From NCBI RefSeq assembly GCF_038502225.1, contig NC_091325.1:34387847-34451846 (forward strand): a stretch of DNA of 64,000 nucleotides. The letters run 5' to 3'. This DNA comes from Cherax quadricarinatus. Lineage: Eukaryota > Arthropoda > Malacostraca > Decapoda > Parastacidae. Under the pieces are notes generated by a model. The model was not told where the DNA came from. It did no database searches and was given only the letters and a program-made list of their open reading frames with translations. A program made the position numbers and the translations under genes. Below are positions 1 through 12,599 of the stretch, piece by piece (the stretch's first letter is position 1; each line of letters begins with the position of its first letter).

Positions 1-335
1 CTACGGTTACCTCGACTTGCCCTGTGTGTGTGTGTGTGTGTGTGTGGTTTGGAAGAAGGTACGAAAGTTGTGTGGCAAGTACACTCCAGACTCGGCTCCA
101 GTTTTCTGGGTTGCTGGTGTTAGTGTTGCGGAACCTCTTGAGGTTCCCATGGATATGTGCAACTATCTTGTCCATGTCTCCCATGGGCTTCATTTCTGTT
201 CCTCGTTTCTCTCTTCAGAGTCTCTCAGGGAGCAATCACTTTTGGGTTTCTCTTCTAATGGGATGGAGCCATATAACGTACCTTTTACTGTCTTAGAGCT
301 AGAGTCCATGCTTTCCGCTTGCCGGCCATCGGCAG
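1..335. other. 5' flank of LINE-A with (TG)n microsatellite
   Basis: A (TG)n run lies at about 22-46. The remainder, to about 335, has open frames but no recognisable domain. It may be 5' UTR or ORF1 remnant of the LINE that follows, since coding similarity becomes clear only from about 500. No promoter or host exon is recognised. Confidence 0.4.
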
Positions 336-3300
336 TTGGGCCTGGGTAGCCACAGCCACTCAAGAGGGAGAGGTTTTTTAGTGCCAGGCAGGAAAAAAAA
401 AACTGGCAGGAAATGGCAGAAATTGTACACCAAATCCAGTCATTCCTGGAGTGGAACCACAGTCGATGAACTCCACTTCAAACCAACAGATACAGATACT
501 AATGCTGGAAAAAAAATCCCACCCCAGTACCAACAATACCACCAGTCCGATGACATTCTTCTTTGCAAATATACAGGGTCTAAAGCCAGCAACAAACAAC
601 AAAATATCTTTCGACGTTTCATCCGTGGACTGCTTGCAGAGGCAAAGGCAATGTTCGCGGCTTTCACTGAGACCCACATAAAGGATCACTTGGACAACGA
701 AATATGGATCCCAGGTTACAACCTATACAGATGTGACACAGCGAACAGGCAAAACGGGGGGGGGGGGGGTTGGCCTGTACATTGCAGAGTCACTTGTTTG
801 CACAGAACTGCTTAATGCCTCAAATGATGTAGAGGAAGTTTTAGCAGTAAAGATCGAGAACCAAAACCTAGTCATTGTGGTAGTCTACAAGCCTCCGATG
901 CAACATCCCAGCAATTCCAGGAACAGCTGTTAAAAATTGACCACTGTCTGGAAAATCTTCCAGCTCCTGCACCCAACATCTTGCTCCTGGGGGATTTCAA
1001 CTTAAGACACCTAAAATGGAGGAATATAGTAAATAATATTGTTGCAGTAATAACACCAGGAGGCAGCTCTGATGAAAGCTCACACTCACACGAACTTTTA
1101 AATCTCTGCACAAAATTCAATTTAAACCAGCAAATAATAGAGCCTACTAGAATGGAGAATACACTAGACCTCATCTTCACTAACAATGATGATCTGATAA
1201 GAAATGTCACCATATCAAAAACAATATACTCAGATCACAACATAATTGAGGTTCAGACATGTATGTGCGGAGCCCCAGACCGACAAAATGAGATTAGTCA
1301 CGAGGGAGCATTTACCAAATTCAACTTCAATAACAAAAACATAAAGTGTGACCAAGTAAACCAAGTCCTAACCGATATAAGCTGGGAAGATATACTAAGC
1401 AACACAGACCCCAACTTATGCCTAGAACAGATTAACTTGGTGGCACTCGATGTATGCACAAGACTTATTCCTCTAAGAAAAAGGAGGAGTAGATGTAAAA
1501 TAGAAAGAGACAGGCACTCCCTTTACAGGCGACGGAAAAGAATAACAGAGCGGCTAAAAGAGGTCAATCTATCTGAAATGCGTAGGGAGACACTGGTCAG
1601 AGAAATAGCAATCATCGAACTTAAGCTAAAGGAATCTTATAGGAGTCAGGAATCGCGGGAAGAACTAAAAGCCATAAATGAAATCGAAAGACACCCAAAG
1701 TATTTCTTCTCCTATGCCAAATCAAAGTCGAGAACAACGTCCAGTATTGGGCCCTTACTTAAACTAGATGGGTCATACACAGATGACAGCAAGGAAATGA
1801 GTGAGCTACTCAAGTCCCAATATGACTCAGTTTTTAGCAAGCCACTAACCAGACTGAGAGTCGAAGATCAAAATGAATTTTTTATGAGAGAGCCACAGAA
1901 TTTGGTTAACACAAGCCTATCTGATGTTATCCTGACGCCAAATGACTTCGAACAGGCGATACATGACATGCCCATGCACTCTGCCCCAGGGCCAGACTCA
2001 TGGAACTCCGTGTTCATCAAGAACTGCAAGAAGTCCCTATCACGAGCCTTTACCATCCTATGGAGAGGGAGCATGGACACGGGGGTCGTCCCACAGTTAC
2101 TAAAAACAACAGACATAGCCCCACTCCACAAAGGGGGCAGTAAAGCAACAGCAAAGAACTACAGACCGATAGCACTAACATCCCATATCATAAAAATCTT
2201 TGAAAGAGTCCTAAGAAGCAAGATCACCACCCATCTAGAAACCCATCAGTTACACAACCCAGGGCAACATGGGTTTAGAACAGGTCGCTCCTGTCTGTCT
2301 CAACTATTGGATCACTACGACAAGGTCCTAGATGCACTAGAAGACAAAAAGAATGCAGATGTAATATATACAGACTTTGCAAAAGCCTTCGACAAGTGTG
2401 ACCATGGCGTAATAGTGCACAAAATGCGTGCTGAAGGAATAACAGGAAAAGTCGGTCGATGGATCTATAATTTCCTAACTAACAGAACACAGAGAGTAGT
2501 AGTCAACAGAGTAAAGTCCGAGGCAGGCACGGTGAAAAGCTCTGTTCCACAAGGCACAGTACTCGCTCCCATCTTGTTCCTCATCCTCATATCTGACATA
2601 GACACGGATGTCAGCTACAGCACCGTGTCTTCCTTTGCAGATGACACCCGAATCTGCATGACAGTGTCTTCTATTGCAGACACTGCAAGGCTCCAGGCGG
2701 ACATCAACCAAATCTTTCAGTGGGCTGCAGAAAACAATATGAAGTTCAATGATGAGAAATTTCAATTACTCAGACATGGTAAACACGAGGAAACTAAATC
2801 TTCATCAGAGTACAAAACAAATTCTGGCCACAAAATAGAGCGAAACACCAACGTCAAAGACCTGGGAGTGATCATGTCGGAGGGTCTCACCTTCAAGGAC
2901 CATAACATTGTATCAATCGCATCTGCTAGAAAAATGACAGGATGGATAATGAGAACCTTCAAAACGAGGGATGCCAAGCCCATGATGACACTCTTCAGGT
3001 CACTTGTTCTATCTAGGCTGGAATATTGCTGCACACTAACAGCACCTTTCAAGGCAGGTGAAATTGCTGACCTAGAAAATGTACAGAGAACCTTCACGGT
3101 GCGTATAACGGAGATAAAACACCTCAATTACTGGGAGCGCTTGAGGTTCCTGAACCTGTATTCCATGGAATGCAGGCGGGAGAGATACATGATTATATAC
3201 ACCAGGAAAATCCTAGAGGGACTAGTACCGAACTTGCACACGAAAATCACTCACTACGAAAGCAAAAGACTTGGCAGACGATGCAACATCCCCCCAATGA

Positions 3301-3608
3301 AAAGCAGGGGTGTCACTAGCACGTTAAGAGACCATACAATAAATGTCAGGGGCCCGAGACTGTTCAACTGCCTCCCAGCATACATAAGGGGGATTACCAA
3401 CAGACCCCTGGCAGTCTTCAAGCTGGCACTGGACAAGCACCTAAATTCGGTTCCTGATCAGCCAGGCTGTGGCTCGTACGTTGGTTTGCGTGCAGCCAGC
3501 AGTAACAGCCTGGTTGATCAGGCTCTGATCCACCAGGAGGCCTGGTCACAGACCGGGCCGCGGGGGTGTTGGCCCCCGGAACTCTCTCCAGGTAAACTCC
3601 AGGTAATA
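336..3608 (+). mobile_element. LINE-A, near full-length non-LTR retrotransposon (CR1/jockey group)
   Basis: This element carries an apurinic-type endonuclease followed by reverse transcriptase. Its 3' tail (about 3440-3608) ends in repeats of CCAGGTAAACT. The same tail occurs on the second copy (4989-6336) and in reverse orientation at 12157-12240, so the 3' end of the family is well defined. The 5' boundary is uncertain. Clade assignment (CR1/jockey superfamily) rests on motif style only. Confidence 0.85.
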
Positions 3609-3626
3609 TTATCAAGCATAGTATAA
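500..3626 (+). pseudogene. LINE-A ORF2 endonuclease-reverse transcriptase, frameshifted in the endonuclease
   Basis: The protein would nick target DNA and reverse-transcribe the element RNA. The endonuclease half is spread over three frames: FFANIQGL near 570, FTETHIKD near 663 and GGVGLYI near 765. It then enters the long frame at 981 with LLGDFN and YSDHN. One frame change falls at a run of 14 G at 756-769. From 981 to 3626 the frame is open for 881 codons. Reverse transcriptase motifs there include APGPDSW, KNYRPIAL, QHGFRTGRSC, YTDFAKAFDKCDHG, SVPQGTVLAP and SSFADDT. The last 60 or so residues are translated from the conserved 3' tail and may not be real protein. The 981 start is only the first ATG after the last frameshift. 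Confidence 0.85.
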
Positions 3627-3629
3627 CAC

Positions 3630-3968
3630 ATTACTGGTCCACATACTACTACATCAGTACCCCACTCTTCCGTGACTTCCTGTCTTGCAACAAGTTCACG
3701 ATGTTGCTACGAATGTTGCACTTCTCTGATAGGAATACACTTAGCGGAAACTACCTGCTATACAAAATCAGGGAAGTGTTGTACCTGAAATAAAATTTCA
3801 ATGTCTACTTTTCTCCCTTCAGGAACCTTGTTGTCGACGAGCTCTTGATTCTGTCGTTTAAGGAATATATACCAAAGAAACTTAATCAATTTCTTATAAT
3901 ACATTTTGTTATATGTGACTGAGACTGTCCTGGTGTTGGAAGTTATTGTCTACACCGGGAGCAACACT
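3630..3968 (+). pseudogene. piggyBac-type transposase remnant
   Basis: Conceptual translation in two frames gives YWSTYYYISTPLFRDFL and MLLRMLHFSD, then KIREVLYL before a stop. After a frame change it reads FNVYFSPFRNLVVDELLIL near 3797, and later VIVYTGSNT near 3945. These match the order of blocks in piggyBac (PGBD4-like) transposases: the N-terminal TP.F...M...RF..ILR.LHFSD region, the VDE catalytic block, and the VYTGK block. Stops and indels make it a fossil, and no terminal repeats were found. Recognition is by eye. Confidence 0.65.
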
Positions 3969-3984
3969 TAATGATATATCCACC

Positions 3985-4162
3985 TAATTGTACTCACCTA
4001 ATTGTGGTTGCAGGGGTCGAGAGCTCCTGGCCCCGCCACTTCACTGAACACTAGTAAGTCCTCTCTCTCCCTGCTCCATGAGCTTTATCATACGTCATCT
4101 TAAAGCTATGTATGGTTCCTGCCTCCACTACATCACTCGCCAGACTGTTCCACTTCCTGACC
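3985..4162 (-). mobile_element. CR1-like LINE 3' fragment (subfamily D2)
   Basis: On the minus strand it encodes a short C-terminal piece with VRKWNSLASDVVEAGTIHSFK, typical of the end of CR1-like reverse transcriptase proteins. The plus-strand text 'actcacctaattgtggttgcaggggtcgag' is the same 3' end as the copy at 28706-29045. It is 5'-truncated and abuts the LINE-B fragment at 4163. Confidence 0.7.
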
Positions 4163-4988
4163 TTCTTCTTCTTATGACCAGAGCTTTGGTGAGATGGGTA
4201 AGGAAGAAGGATGGGTAAGGATGGAAATATTTGAAAAGTGTGGGAGGGGGGAGAGAGGTAGGATATAAAAGGTAAGTGGCCCAACCACTTTGGTGTAATT
4301 TAAAAAGTGTATGTGAATGATAAGATATTCTTTAAGGGGTATCATACTAACCCATCAGAGTCACATAGATATAACAGATATATAAGTACATGACTCTGAA
4401 TTGGTAGTAATTATACAAGTTGCAATTGTTTTTTTTGTTTTTTTTTTGCGATTGCACAACGGATATTTATGCGACAATGAAGGCAATAATTTTCTGGCCA
4501 GTCTATGGAATTACGCAACAATGGCTTCTTACAGGTGGTGTCCAGCCATGGTAAATAGCATAATTTTTACATTAGATTGTTATATAAGATGTCTCCCTAA
4601 TTGGGGGCGATGATTTTCTTAGTATACATAGAAGGGTTCTGGTGCTACCCAATCTTCTTCATCAGGGAGGTTGCTCAATATCATGGGTCGATGGTAATCA
4701 TCTTTATGTATAAAACAACGGACCCTGTGTGGGAGAGTCATTCTTTGAGTCCTGTGAGGAGGAGTACTGATTATATAATCCGTGGTATTTACCACTTGTA
4801 TAGGATGTTCTCTATCTGGCATGTATAGTTCTTGCATTGAATAGAGTTGTTTCTTTTTTAGAGTGTCGAGGCGTACATTTATGGCAGTAATATCTTGTTG
4901 TATGTGTAAATCTGCCATTTTAACTCTGTCTCTCCTCCTGGTATCGGTAATGAAGCGAAGAGCTCTATTCTGGACCCTTTGTAGCCAA
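4163..4988 (-). mobile_element. LINE-B truncated copy, 3' part
   Basis: This matches the 3' end of the longer LINE-B at 46029-51625, including the 3' UTR with an internal T/A-rich stretch and the C-terminal coding segment (minus-strand ORF 4619-4918, ending near DEEDWVAPEPFYVY). Its other half resumes at 6337, after a LINE-A insertion. The shared sequence is nearly colinear with 46029-46880. Confidence 0.85.
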
Positions 4989-6336
4989 TCCAGGGCAACA
5001 TGGGTTCAGGGCAGGTCGCTCCTGCCTCTCACAACTACTGGATCACTATGACATGGCCTTGGATGCACTGGAAGAAAATCAGAATGTAGATGTAATATAC
5101 ACAGACTTTGCAAAAGCAATTGACAAATGCGATCATGGCGTAATAGCCCATAAAATACGTGCTAAAGGAATAACTGGGAAAGTGGGGAGATGGATCTTCA
5201 ACTTCCTAACAAATCGAACACAAAGAGTAGTGGTCAACAGAGTTAAATCGGAGGCTGCCATAGTGAAGAGCTCTGTTCCACAAGGCACAGTACTCGCCCC
5301 CATCTTATTCCTTATCCTCATATCAGACATAAACAGAGATATACACCACAGCACCGTATCATCCTTTGCGGATGATACTAGGATCTGCATGAGGCTGTCA
5401 TCTGCTGAGGACGCGGTTAACCTCCAAGAAGATATAAACAAAGTTTTCCAGTGGGCAACGGTAAACAATATGATGTTCAATGAGGACAAATTCCAACTAC
5501 TCCGTTATGGAAAACTGGAGGAGATAATAACTAGAACAGAGTATACTACTGACTCCGGCCATACAATAGAGCGGAAAAATAATGTAAGGGACCTGAGAGT
5601 AGTAATGTCTGAGGATCTCACTTTCAAGGATCACAACAGTGCCACGATCGCACGTGCAAAGAAAATGATAGGATGGATAATGAGAACTTTCAAAACGAGA
5701 GATGCCAAGCCCGTGATGATCCTTTTCAAATCACTTGTTCTCTCTAGGCTGGAATACTGCTGTACATTAACATCTCCATTCAAAGCAGGTGAAATCGCAG
5801 ATCTAGAGAGTGTACAGAGATCCTTTACTGCACGTATAAGTTCTGTCAAGCACCTTAACTACTGGGAACGCTTGGAAGCACTTGACTTGTACTCGTTGGA
5901 ACGCAGGAGGGAGAGATATATCATAATCTACACTTGGAAAATCTTGGAAGGAATGGTCCCAAATCTGCACACAGAAATCACTCCCTACGAAAGTAAAAGA
6001 CTGGGCACGCGATGCAAAATGCCGCCAATAAAAAGTAGGGGCGCCATTGGTACACTAAGAGAAAACACCATAAGTGTCCGGGGCCCAAAACTGTTCAACA
6101 GCCTCCCATCAAGCATTAGGGGAATTGCCAATAAACCCCTGGCTGCCTTCAAGAGAGAGCTGGACAGATACCTAAAGTCAGTGCCGGATCAGCCGGGCTG
6201 TGGCTCGTACGTTGGACTGCGTGCGGCCAGCAGTAACAGCCTAGTTGATCAGGCCCTGATCCATCGGGAGGCCTGGTCATGGACCGGGCCGCGGGGGCGT
6301 TGATCCCCGGAATAGCCTCCAGGTAACCTCCAGGTA
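4989..6336 (+). mobile_element. LINE-A 5'-truncated copy inserted in LINE-B
   Basis: It begins inside the reverse transcriptase (HGFRAGRSCLSQLL) and runs to the family 3' tail with CTCCAGGTAACCTCCAGGTA. It splits a LINE-B copy: LINE-B sequence stops at 'ccctttgtag' and resumes at 'gcatgttggtc', continuous in the intact copy near 46880. The target-site duplication is at most about 5 bp (GTAGC). The insertion therefore postdates the LINE-B fragment. Confidence 0.9.
4999..6303 (+). pseudogene. LINE-A reverse transcriptase, C-terminal half
   Basis: The reading frame is open from the truncation point through 6303. The first ATG is at 5053, but similarity to the 981-3626 ORF starts upstream, so 5053 is not a biological start. 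Visible motifs are YTDFAKAIDKCDHG, SVPQGTVLAPILF and SSFADDT, followed by the conserved C-terminal domain ending near FKRELDRYL. The last 40 residues are the translated 3' tail. The frame is well preserved, suggesting a fairly young insertion, but it lacks the endonuclease and the first RT blocks. Confidence 0.85.
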
Positions 6337-7447
6337 GCATGTTGGTCTTTGTTGTTAATGACATTGGGACACAAGGGTATTCGAGTATTGGTCTTATTAT
6401 CATTTTATACAGATGTTTTTTGATATGTTGAGGGGCTTGATTGAATCGAAAGAGACTGCTAAGACCGACTTTGGCTATGTTGATCTTTTTAGTTACATGA
6501 GATGTTGAGTGGAGCAGCCTGTCTATTTCATATCCCAAAATCTTGTTAGGGTTTCTAATGGCTACAGGTGTACCTCTGATGGAGATACCCCCTTTATCTT
6601 CAATTGTTGATGCAAAACATCCTATCGTGCTAACAAGGACCTTGTCAGGATTAGTCGTAATTCTCCATTTCTTTTCCCAATTAGATGTTCTACGAAGTTC
6701 AATATTCATTGTTTCTATGACTCTCTTATACTTGTATTTTCCTGTTACCGGAGTTGATGAGACGACATGAATAACAACATCTGCAAACTGTGTCACAATT
6801 GTGTCATTATACTCTGGTTGAGGAAGGTCATTCACATAAATGTTGAACAGAATTGGACTTAGACAAGAACCTTGTGGGACACCAGCTGTCGGTATAAAAG
6901 GCTCTGTCGACCTGCCATGAAAGGTGGGAATGATTTTTCTTTGAGTTAAGAAATTATATATTAATCTGAGAAAAGTCCAGTTATGGTCTGGTAGGTCAAT
7001 GAGTTTGTATATACGACCATCATGCCATAAGCTATCAAAAGCTTTATGAACATCTCTGGTGGCAATTAAGGCAAGATTGCCCTGATGTTTTAGACTTGCT
7101 CCAGTATCGAAAATAACATTTATTGCATGATTGGTACCTCTATGTGTTCTAAAGCCAAATTGTTTTTCAGTAAAAAAGTGATTAAACTCCATATAGTAAT
7201 TCAATCTGTTGGAAATGACTTTCTCAAGAACTTTTCCAGTGACTTCAAGTAAAGATACAGGTCTATAGTTCCCAGGTTGGTGGATGTCTTCATTGGGCTT
7301 AGCAAGAAAGATCATTCTAGCAGTCTTAAAAACAACTGGAAAATGTCCTGAGGCCAAGATGGCATTACAGATATTTACCAAAGACTGTTTACAATTTCTA
7401 GGTAGGAACTTTATTTGTTTCATTGTTATTCCAGAGAGGCCAGGGGC
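6337..7447 (-). pseudogene. LINE-B reverse transcriptase, truncated
   Basis: This is the remainder of the LINE-B copy interrupted at 4989. The minus-strand frame (within 6149-7483) covers RAPGLSGITMKQIKFLP, GNYRPVSLLEV, QFGFRTHRGTNHA, DVHKAFDSLW, GVPQGSCLSPILF and TQFADVVIHV. The usual FADD is FADV here, so a catalytic aspartate is lost. Sequence stops matching LINE-B at about 7447, inside the RT domain, so the copy is 5'-truncated. The C-terminal part of the open frame (below 6337) is antisense LINE-A and not real. Confidence 0.85.
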
Positions 7448-7735
7448 TCTGACCATTATGACTGAAGAAATACTTCCTAACATCCCTGTGACTCTTCTAA
7501 GTCTTCAACTTCCAAGAGTGACCCCTTGTTTCTGTGTCCCCTCTCCGGAACATCTTGTCTCTATCCACTCAATATTTTGTATATCGTTATCATGTCTCCC
7601 CTAACCCTCCTGTTCTCCATTGTTGTCAGGCCGATTTCCCTTAACCTTTCTTCGTAGGACATTTCCCTTAGCTCTGGAATTAACCTTGTCGGAAACCTCT
7701 GCACTTTCTCTAATTTCTTAACATGCTTGACCCGG
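7448..7735 (-). mobile_element. CR1-like LINE 3' coding fragment (subfamily D2)
   Basis: It shares 'gaagaaatacttcctaacatccctgtgactc' and following text with 28890-29045. It extends further upstream in the protein (antisense of a region giving MSYEERLREIG-like residues), as in CR1-like C-terminal domains. There is no intact frame. Confidence 0.6.
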
Positions 7736-7966
7736 TGCAGGTTCCAAACAGGTGCTGTATAGTCCAGTCAGGCGGATGTTGGGCTTTTATGGTGATGTTG
7801 TTCACAATATGATGAAATAATCCCATGGGAGGGGCTATACATTGTTCACTGACAACTGGTATACAAGCCATATGCTCGATGATTTTCCCAATGTGAACAA
7901 TGCTGATGAGTGTGAAACAGTGAGAGAAAATAGAAAACATATGCAAAGGTTCACAGGTGGCAGTGA
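7736..7966. other. no feature recognised
   Basis: This is AT-balanced unique-looking sequence between a LINE fragment and a minisatellite. No motif is supported. Confidence 0.3.
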
Positions 7967-8327
7967 ACCTTGGCAGTGTGGGATGAACCTTGGCAGTGTG
8001 GGGTGAACCTTGGTAGTGAGGGGTGAATCTTGGCAGTGTGGGATAAACCTTGGCAGTGTGGGGTGAACCTTGGCAGTGTGGGATGAACCTTGGCAGTGTG
8101 GGGTGAACCTTGGCAGTGTGGGATGAACCTTGGCAGTGTGGGGTGAACCTTGGCAGTGGGGGATGAACCTTGGCAGTGTGGGGTGAACCTTGGCAGTGAG
8201 GGGTGAGCCTTGGCAGTGTGGGGTGAACCTTGGCAGTGAGGGGTGAACCTTGGCAGTGTGATGTGAACCTTGGCAGTGTGGGGTGAACCTTGGCAGTGAG
8301 GGGTGAACCTTGGCAGTATGGGGTGCC
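7967..8327. repeat. 20-bp minisatellite, about 18 copies
   Basis: The unit is approximately tgaaccttggcagtgtgggg, repeated about 18 times with point variants (gagg, ggat, gatg). Because 20 is not a multiple of 3, minus-strand frames read through as repetitive HTAKVHPTLPRF-like peptides. I regard these as non-coding. Confidence 0.95.
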
Positions 8328-8401
8328 ACTCTGACACTAGGCTTCAAGAAATTTCATACACCTGAGCACTTCTAAAAAATTGCTGGCACATTAACATGCA
8401 T

Positions 8402-10158
<1,757 letters not shown>

Positions 10159-10312
10159 ATATATATATATATATATATATATAGGACACACACACACACA
10201 GCACTTCTGCTCCCTCTCTCAGGGCCCCGGAGAGATGTTATTTGGTCCCACAATCTTTGAGGTATTTAGTTCCTTTCCATCTCCATCTTCCATCAGAGGA
10301 TCTTGCCTTCGA

Positions 10313-10465
10313 AGAAAACAAGAATGTAGCTACTGCATCTGCTAGGAAAATGATTGGATGGATAATGAGAACCTGCAAAACTAGGTATGCCAAGCCCATG
10401 ATGATTCTCTTCAAATTGTTTGTTGTTTCTAGGCTGGAATACTGCTGTGCACTTACTGCCCCCTT
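10313..10465 (+). mobile_element. LINE-A internal fragment
   Basis: Translation gives ASARKMIGWIMRTCKTRYAKP and VSRLEYCCALTAP, matching the post-RT region of LINE-A ORF2 (2922-3040). It is short and truncated on both sides. Confidence 0.85.
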
Positions 10466-10870
10466 AACATACTGTCTCTGGTTACTTCACTTCATCCACT
10501 CGCCTAGACATTTCTTTCGGATTCCACAAGATCTCCAGGTTTCCAGATTACAAGTCAGGTCTGATCCTCCAGGACTAGAGTTGTTAAGGTCTCTAGTAGC
10601 TCACTGACACCTCTGCCAAGGCATCTCTTCAGGGGTGCCTGGTTACTACTAAACTTATTTTATGGTTTAGTCACCAGACACACAAGCAAGAACTATTACA
10701 AAAATACCTGAATGATCTTACAAAAATTACATAATTAACAAAACACTAGTACACATTCATCAAACAATAAAAATAGCATATCAGAAATTATTCACTTACA
10801 AAACTAAAAAAAATTAAGAGATCTAGCTGAAATAAACACCAAATAAAACTTAACTCACTTATAAGACACC
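10466..10870. other. no gene recognised
   Basis: AT-rich, with 'cacttacaaaactaaaaaaaattaag' style text and no open frame of note. Confidence 0.3.
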
Positions 10871-10875
10871 ACTTC

Positions 10876-11260
10876 AAGGGAAGGGGGGGTTGCTACTTGA
10901 TGTGATGAAGAGGCTCTTGGTCTGAGAAATTAGACCTTTGGGTCTCCTTCCTCAGACTGAACCTAATTACCCCCAAACCTTCCTTTCCTATTCCATCCTC
11001 CCCATCCCCGATTTTCCCTTTCCTCCACCCTCCCAACCCTCCCTTTTCCTTGCCCCTTTTGTAACCTCTGAGGTCCTCCCCTCTGGTACTACAGTTTCTA
11101 AGTAAGGGAAAGTGTGCTGGGGTTCATCCCTCTCTCTAGGGTTCCTTGGGTGTGGTGTAGTTTGCCGTGGAATCTGCATTAGATGGAGGCACCCTGCTCC
11201 CCTCCCAGCTGTATAGTCCTTGTGGCTTAGCGCTTCTTTTTGATTATAATAATAATAATG
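10876..11260 (+). mobile_element. degenerate SINE-like element
   Basis: Both ends resemble the SINE at 16126-16296 and 26709-26874: 'tgatgtgatgaagaggctcttggtctgagaaattagacc' at the left, and 'tgtatagtccttgtggcttagcgcttctttttgattataataataataat' at the right. The middle is longer and pyrimidine-rich. The apparent minus-strand ORF over it is not credible. Confidence 0.6.
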
Positions 11261-12156
11261 CTCCCCTCCCGAATTCCCAAGAGGTGAGGTGGGGTGTCCT
11301 GCAGGTGATGGGTGTCTCTTCAGAGGCTGTCTGTCAGTTCTGGGAGGTGGCAGTTTTCTGATCGCCCTCTCTTTTGTCTGCTGGAGTGGCTCGGTAGATG
11401 TGAGGTTGCTATTCCAAAGCACTGGTTTATTGGTGCTTAGGGTAGGGTATGGCACAGGTTCCATGCAGCATCTGCACTAAAGGCGATCTCAAAGTCCTCT
11501 TTGATGAAAGAGGGAACTTACAGCCCTTTCATGCCTTCTAGTAACTATTCCTCCACTGTCCCTTTCTTATTTTTCTTTCCTTTCTTTTTTTTTCATTAAA
11601 ATAATAATAAGAAAGAAGTACCACCTACATTGAGTCTTTGTTCCAAGATAACCCTCCTCCTCCCAGGCCCCTTTTTCTTACCGCATCCTGTTCTGTCCTT
11701 GCTTCATTAATGGACCATTCTCCACACTTTTCCCATACCTCTGTACCCTTTGCTGGTGACGTTTCGTCACCTGCTCCAGGTGCCTAGGCTCCTCCCATTT
11801 CTTCTAGTGCCTCTGCCTCTTGCATGCATTTAACTATCTGTCCGGCTTCCCCAAATACGGTGCGATGGTTTTTGGATCACCAACCTACCTCAGGTCAGGC
11901 TGCCTGCAGATCTGTACCTAAACATTCCAGAGCATTTGCTGATGATGGTTCTTTGATGTCTGCTCTTTCCACCCAGAAATGACCTACACAACACCCATTT
12001 TTCTTTATGTACCATGTTTACAAGTGTGCAGTGGACTTAATTCTTTTCCCTACAACCGACCTCGCTGACTAATTATCTTTCAGATCATCGTATTGGTAAA
12101 GCTCTTTATGACATGTTGGCAAAAATATATCCTTTCACACTCTACAAAGCAGTGTT
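11261..12156. other. decayed repeat sequence, no supported gene
   Basis: Pyrimidine-rich text similar in style to the family E LINE ORF1 region at 14300-15000, with many stops. It could be an older piece of that LINE, but no motif is secure. Confidence 0.3.
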
Positions 12157-12240
12157 TACCTGGAGTTTACCTGGAGTTTACCTGGAGAGAGTTCTGGGGG
12201 TCAACGCCCCTGCGTCCCGGTCTGTGACCAGGCCTCCTAG
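12157..12240 (-). mobile_element. LINE-A 3' terminus, reverse orientation
   Basis: It reads TACCTGGAGTTTACCTGGAG and 'gtctgtgaccaggcctcctag', the reverse complement of the LINE-A 3' tail at 3520-3608. Extreme 5' truncation explains an 84-bp copy. Confidence 0.85.
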
Positions 12241-12599
12241 TTACAGTTCAAAATACAGAACAAGCTCATGATCTTTCCCATGATGCTTCCATAAATAATG
12301 TTTCAATCACAGTTCATAAGCATGCTACTCTCAATTCTTGCAGTGGTATGGTACAGTTGTACAGTGTGATTTTCTGTCTTGCAGCGATGATATTTCAGAG
12401 CAATTTGCCCTTCAGGACCTTCCAATTTACAAAGTGGATTAATATGTCCTGCCTGCTCGCAGGTGGAGGTGCTTTTCCAGTAACATTGCCTGCTTAACCT
12501 TTGATTGCAAAGAACTGCCGCCCTTCGTTTATATCGCGGGCCATCGCCTAGGGGTCATAAAATCGTCCCTACATCCCAACCATGTCAAAATTACTGGCA

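Noticed and set aside
7967..8327. CRISPR-like array
   Set aside because: Units are contiguous with no unique spacers, and the context is eukaryotic.
7835..8347. 170-codon and 128-codon minus-strand repeat proteins
   Set aside because: Produced by the 20-bp minisatellite.
10988..11464. 158-codon minus-strand ORF
   Set aside because: Covers a SINE-like element and pyrimidine-rich repeat; no family resemblance.
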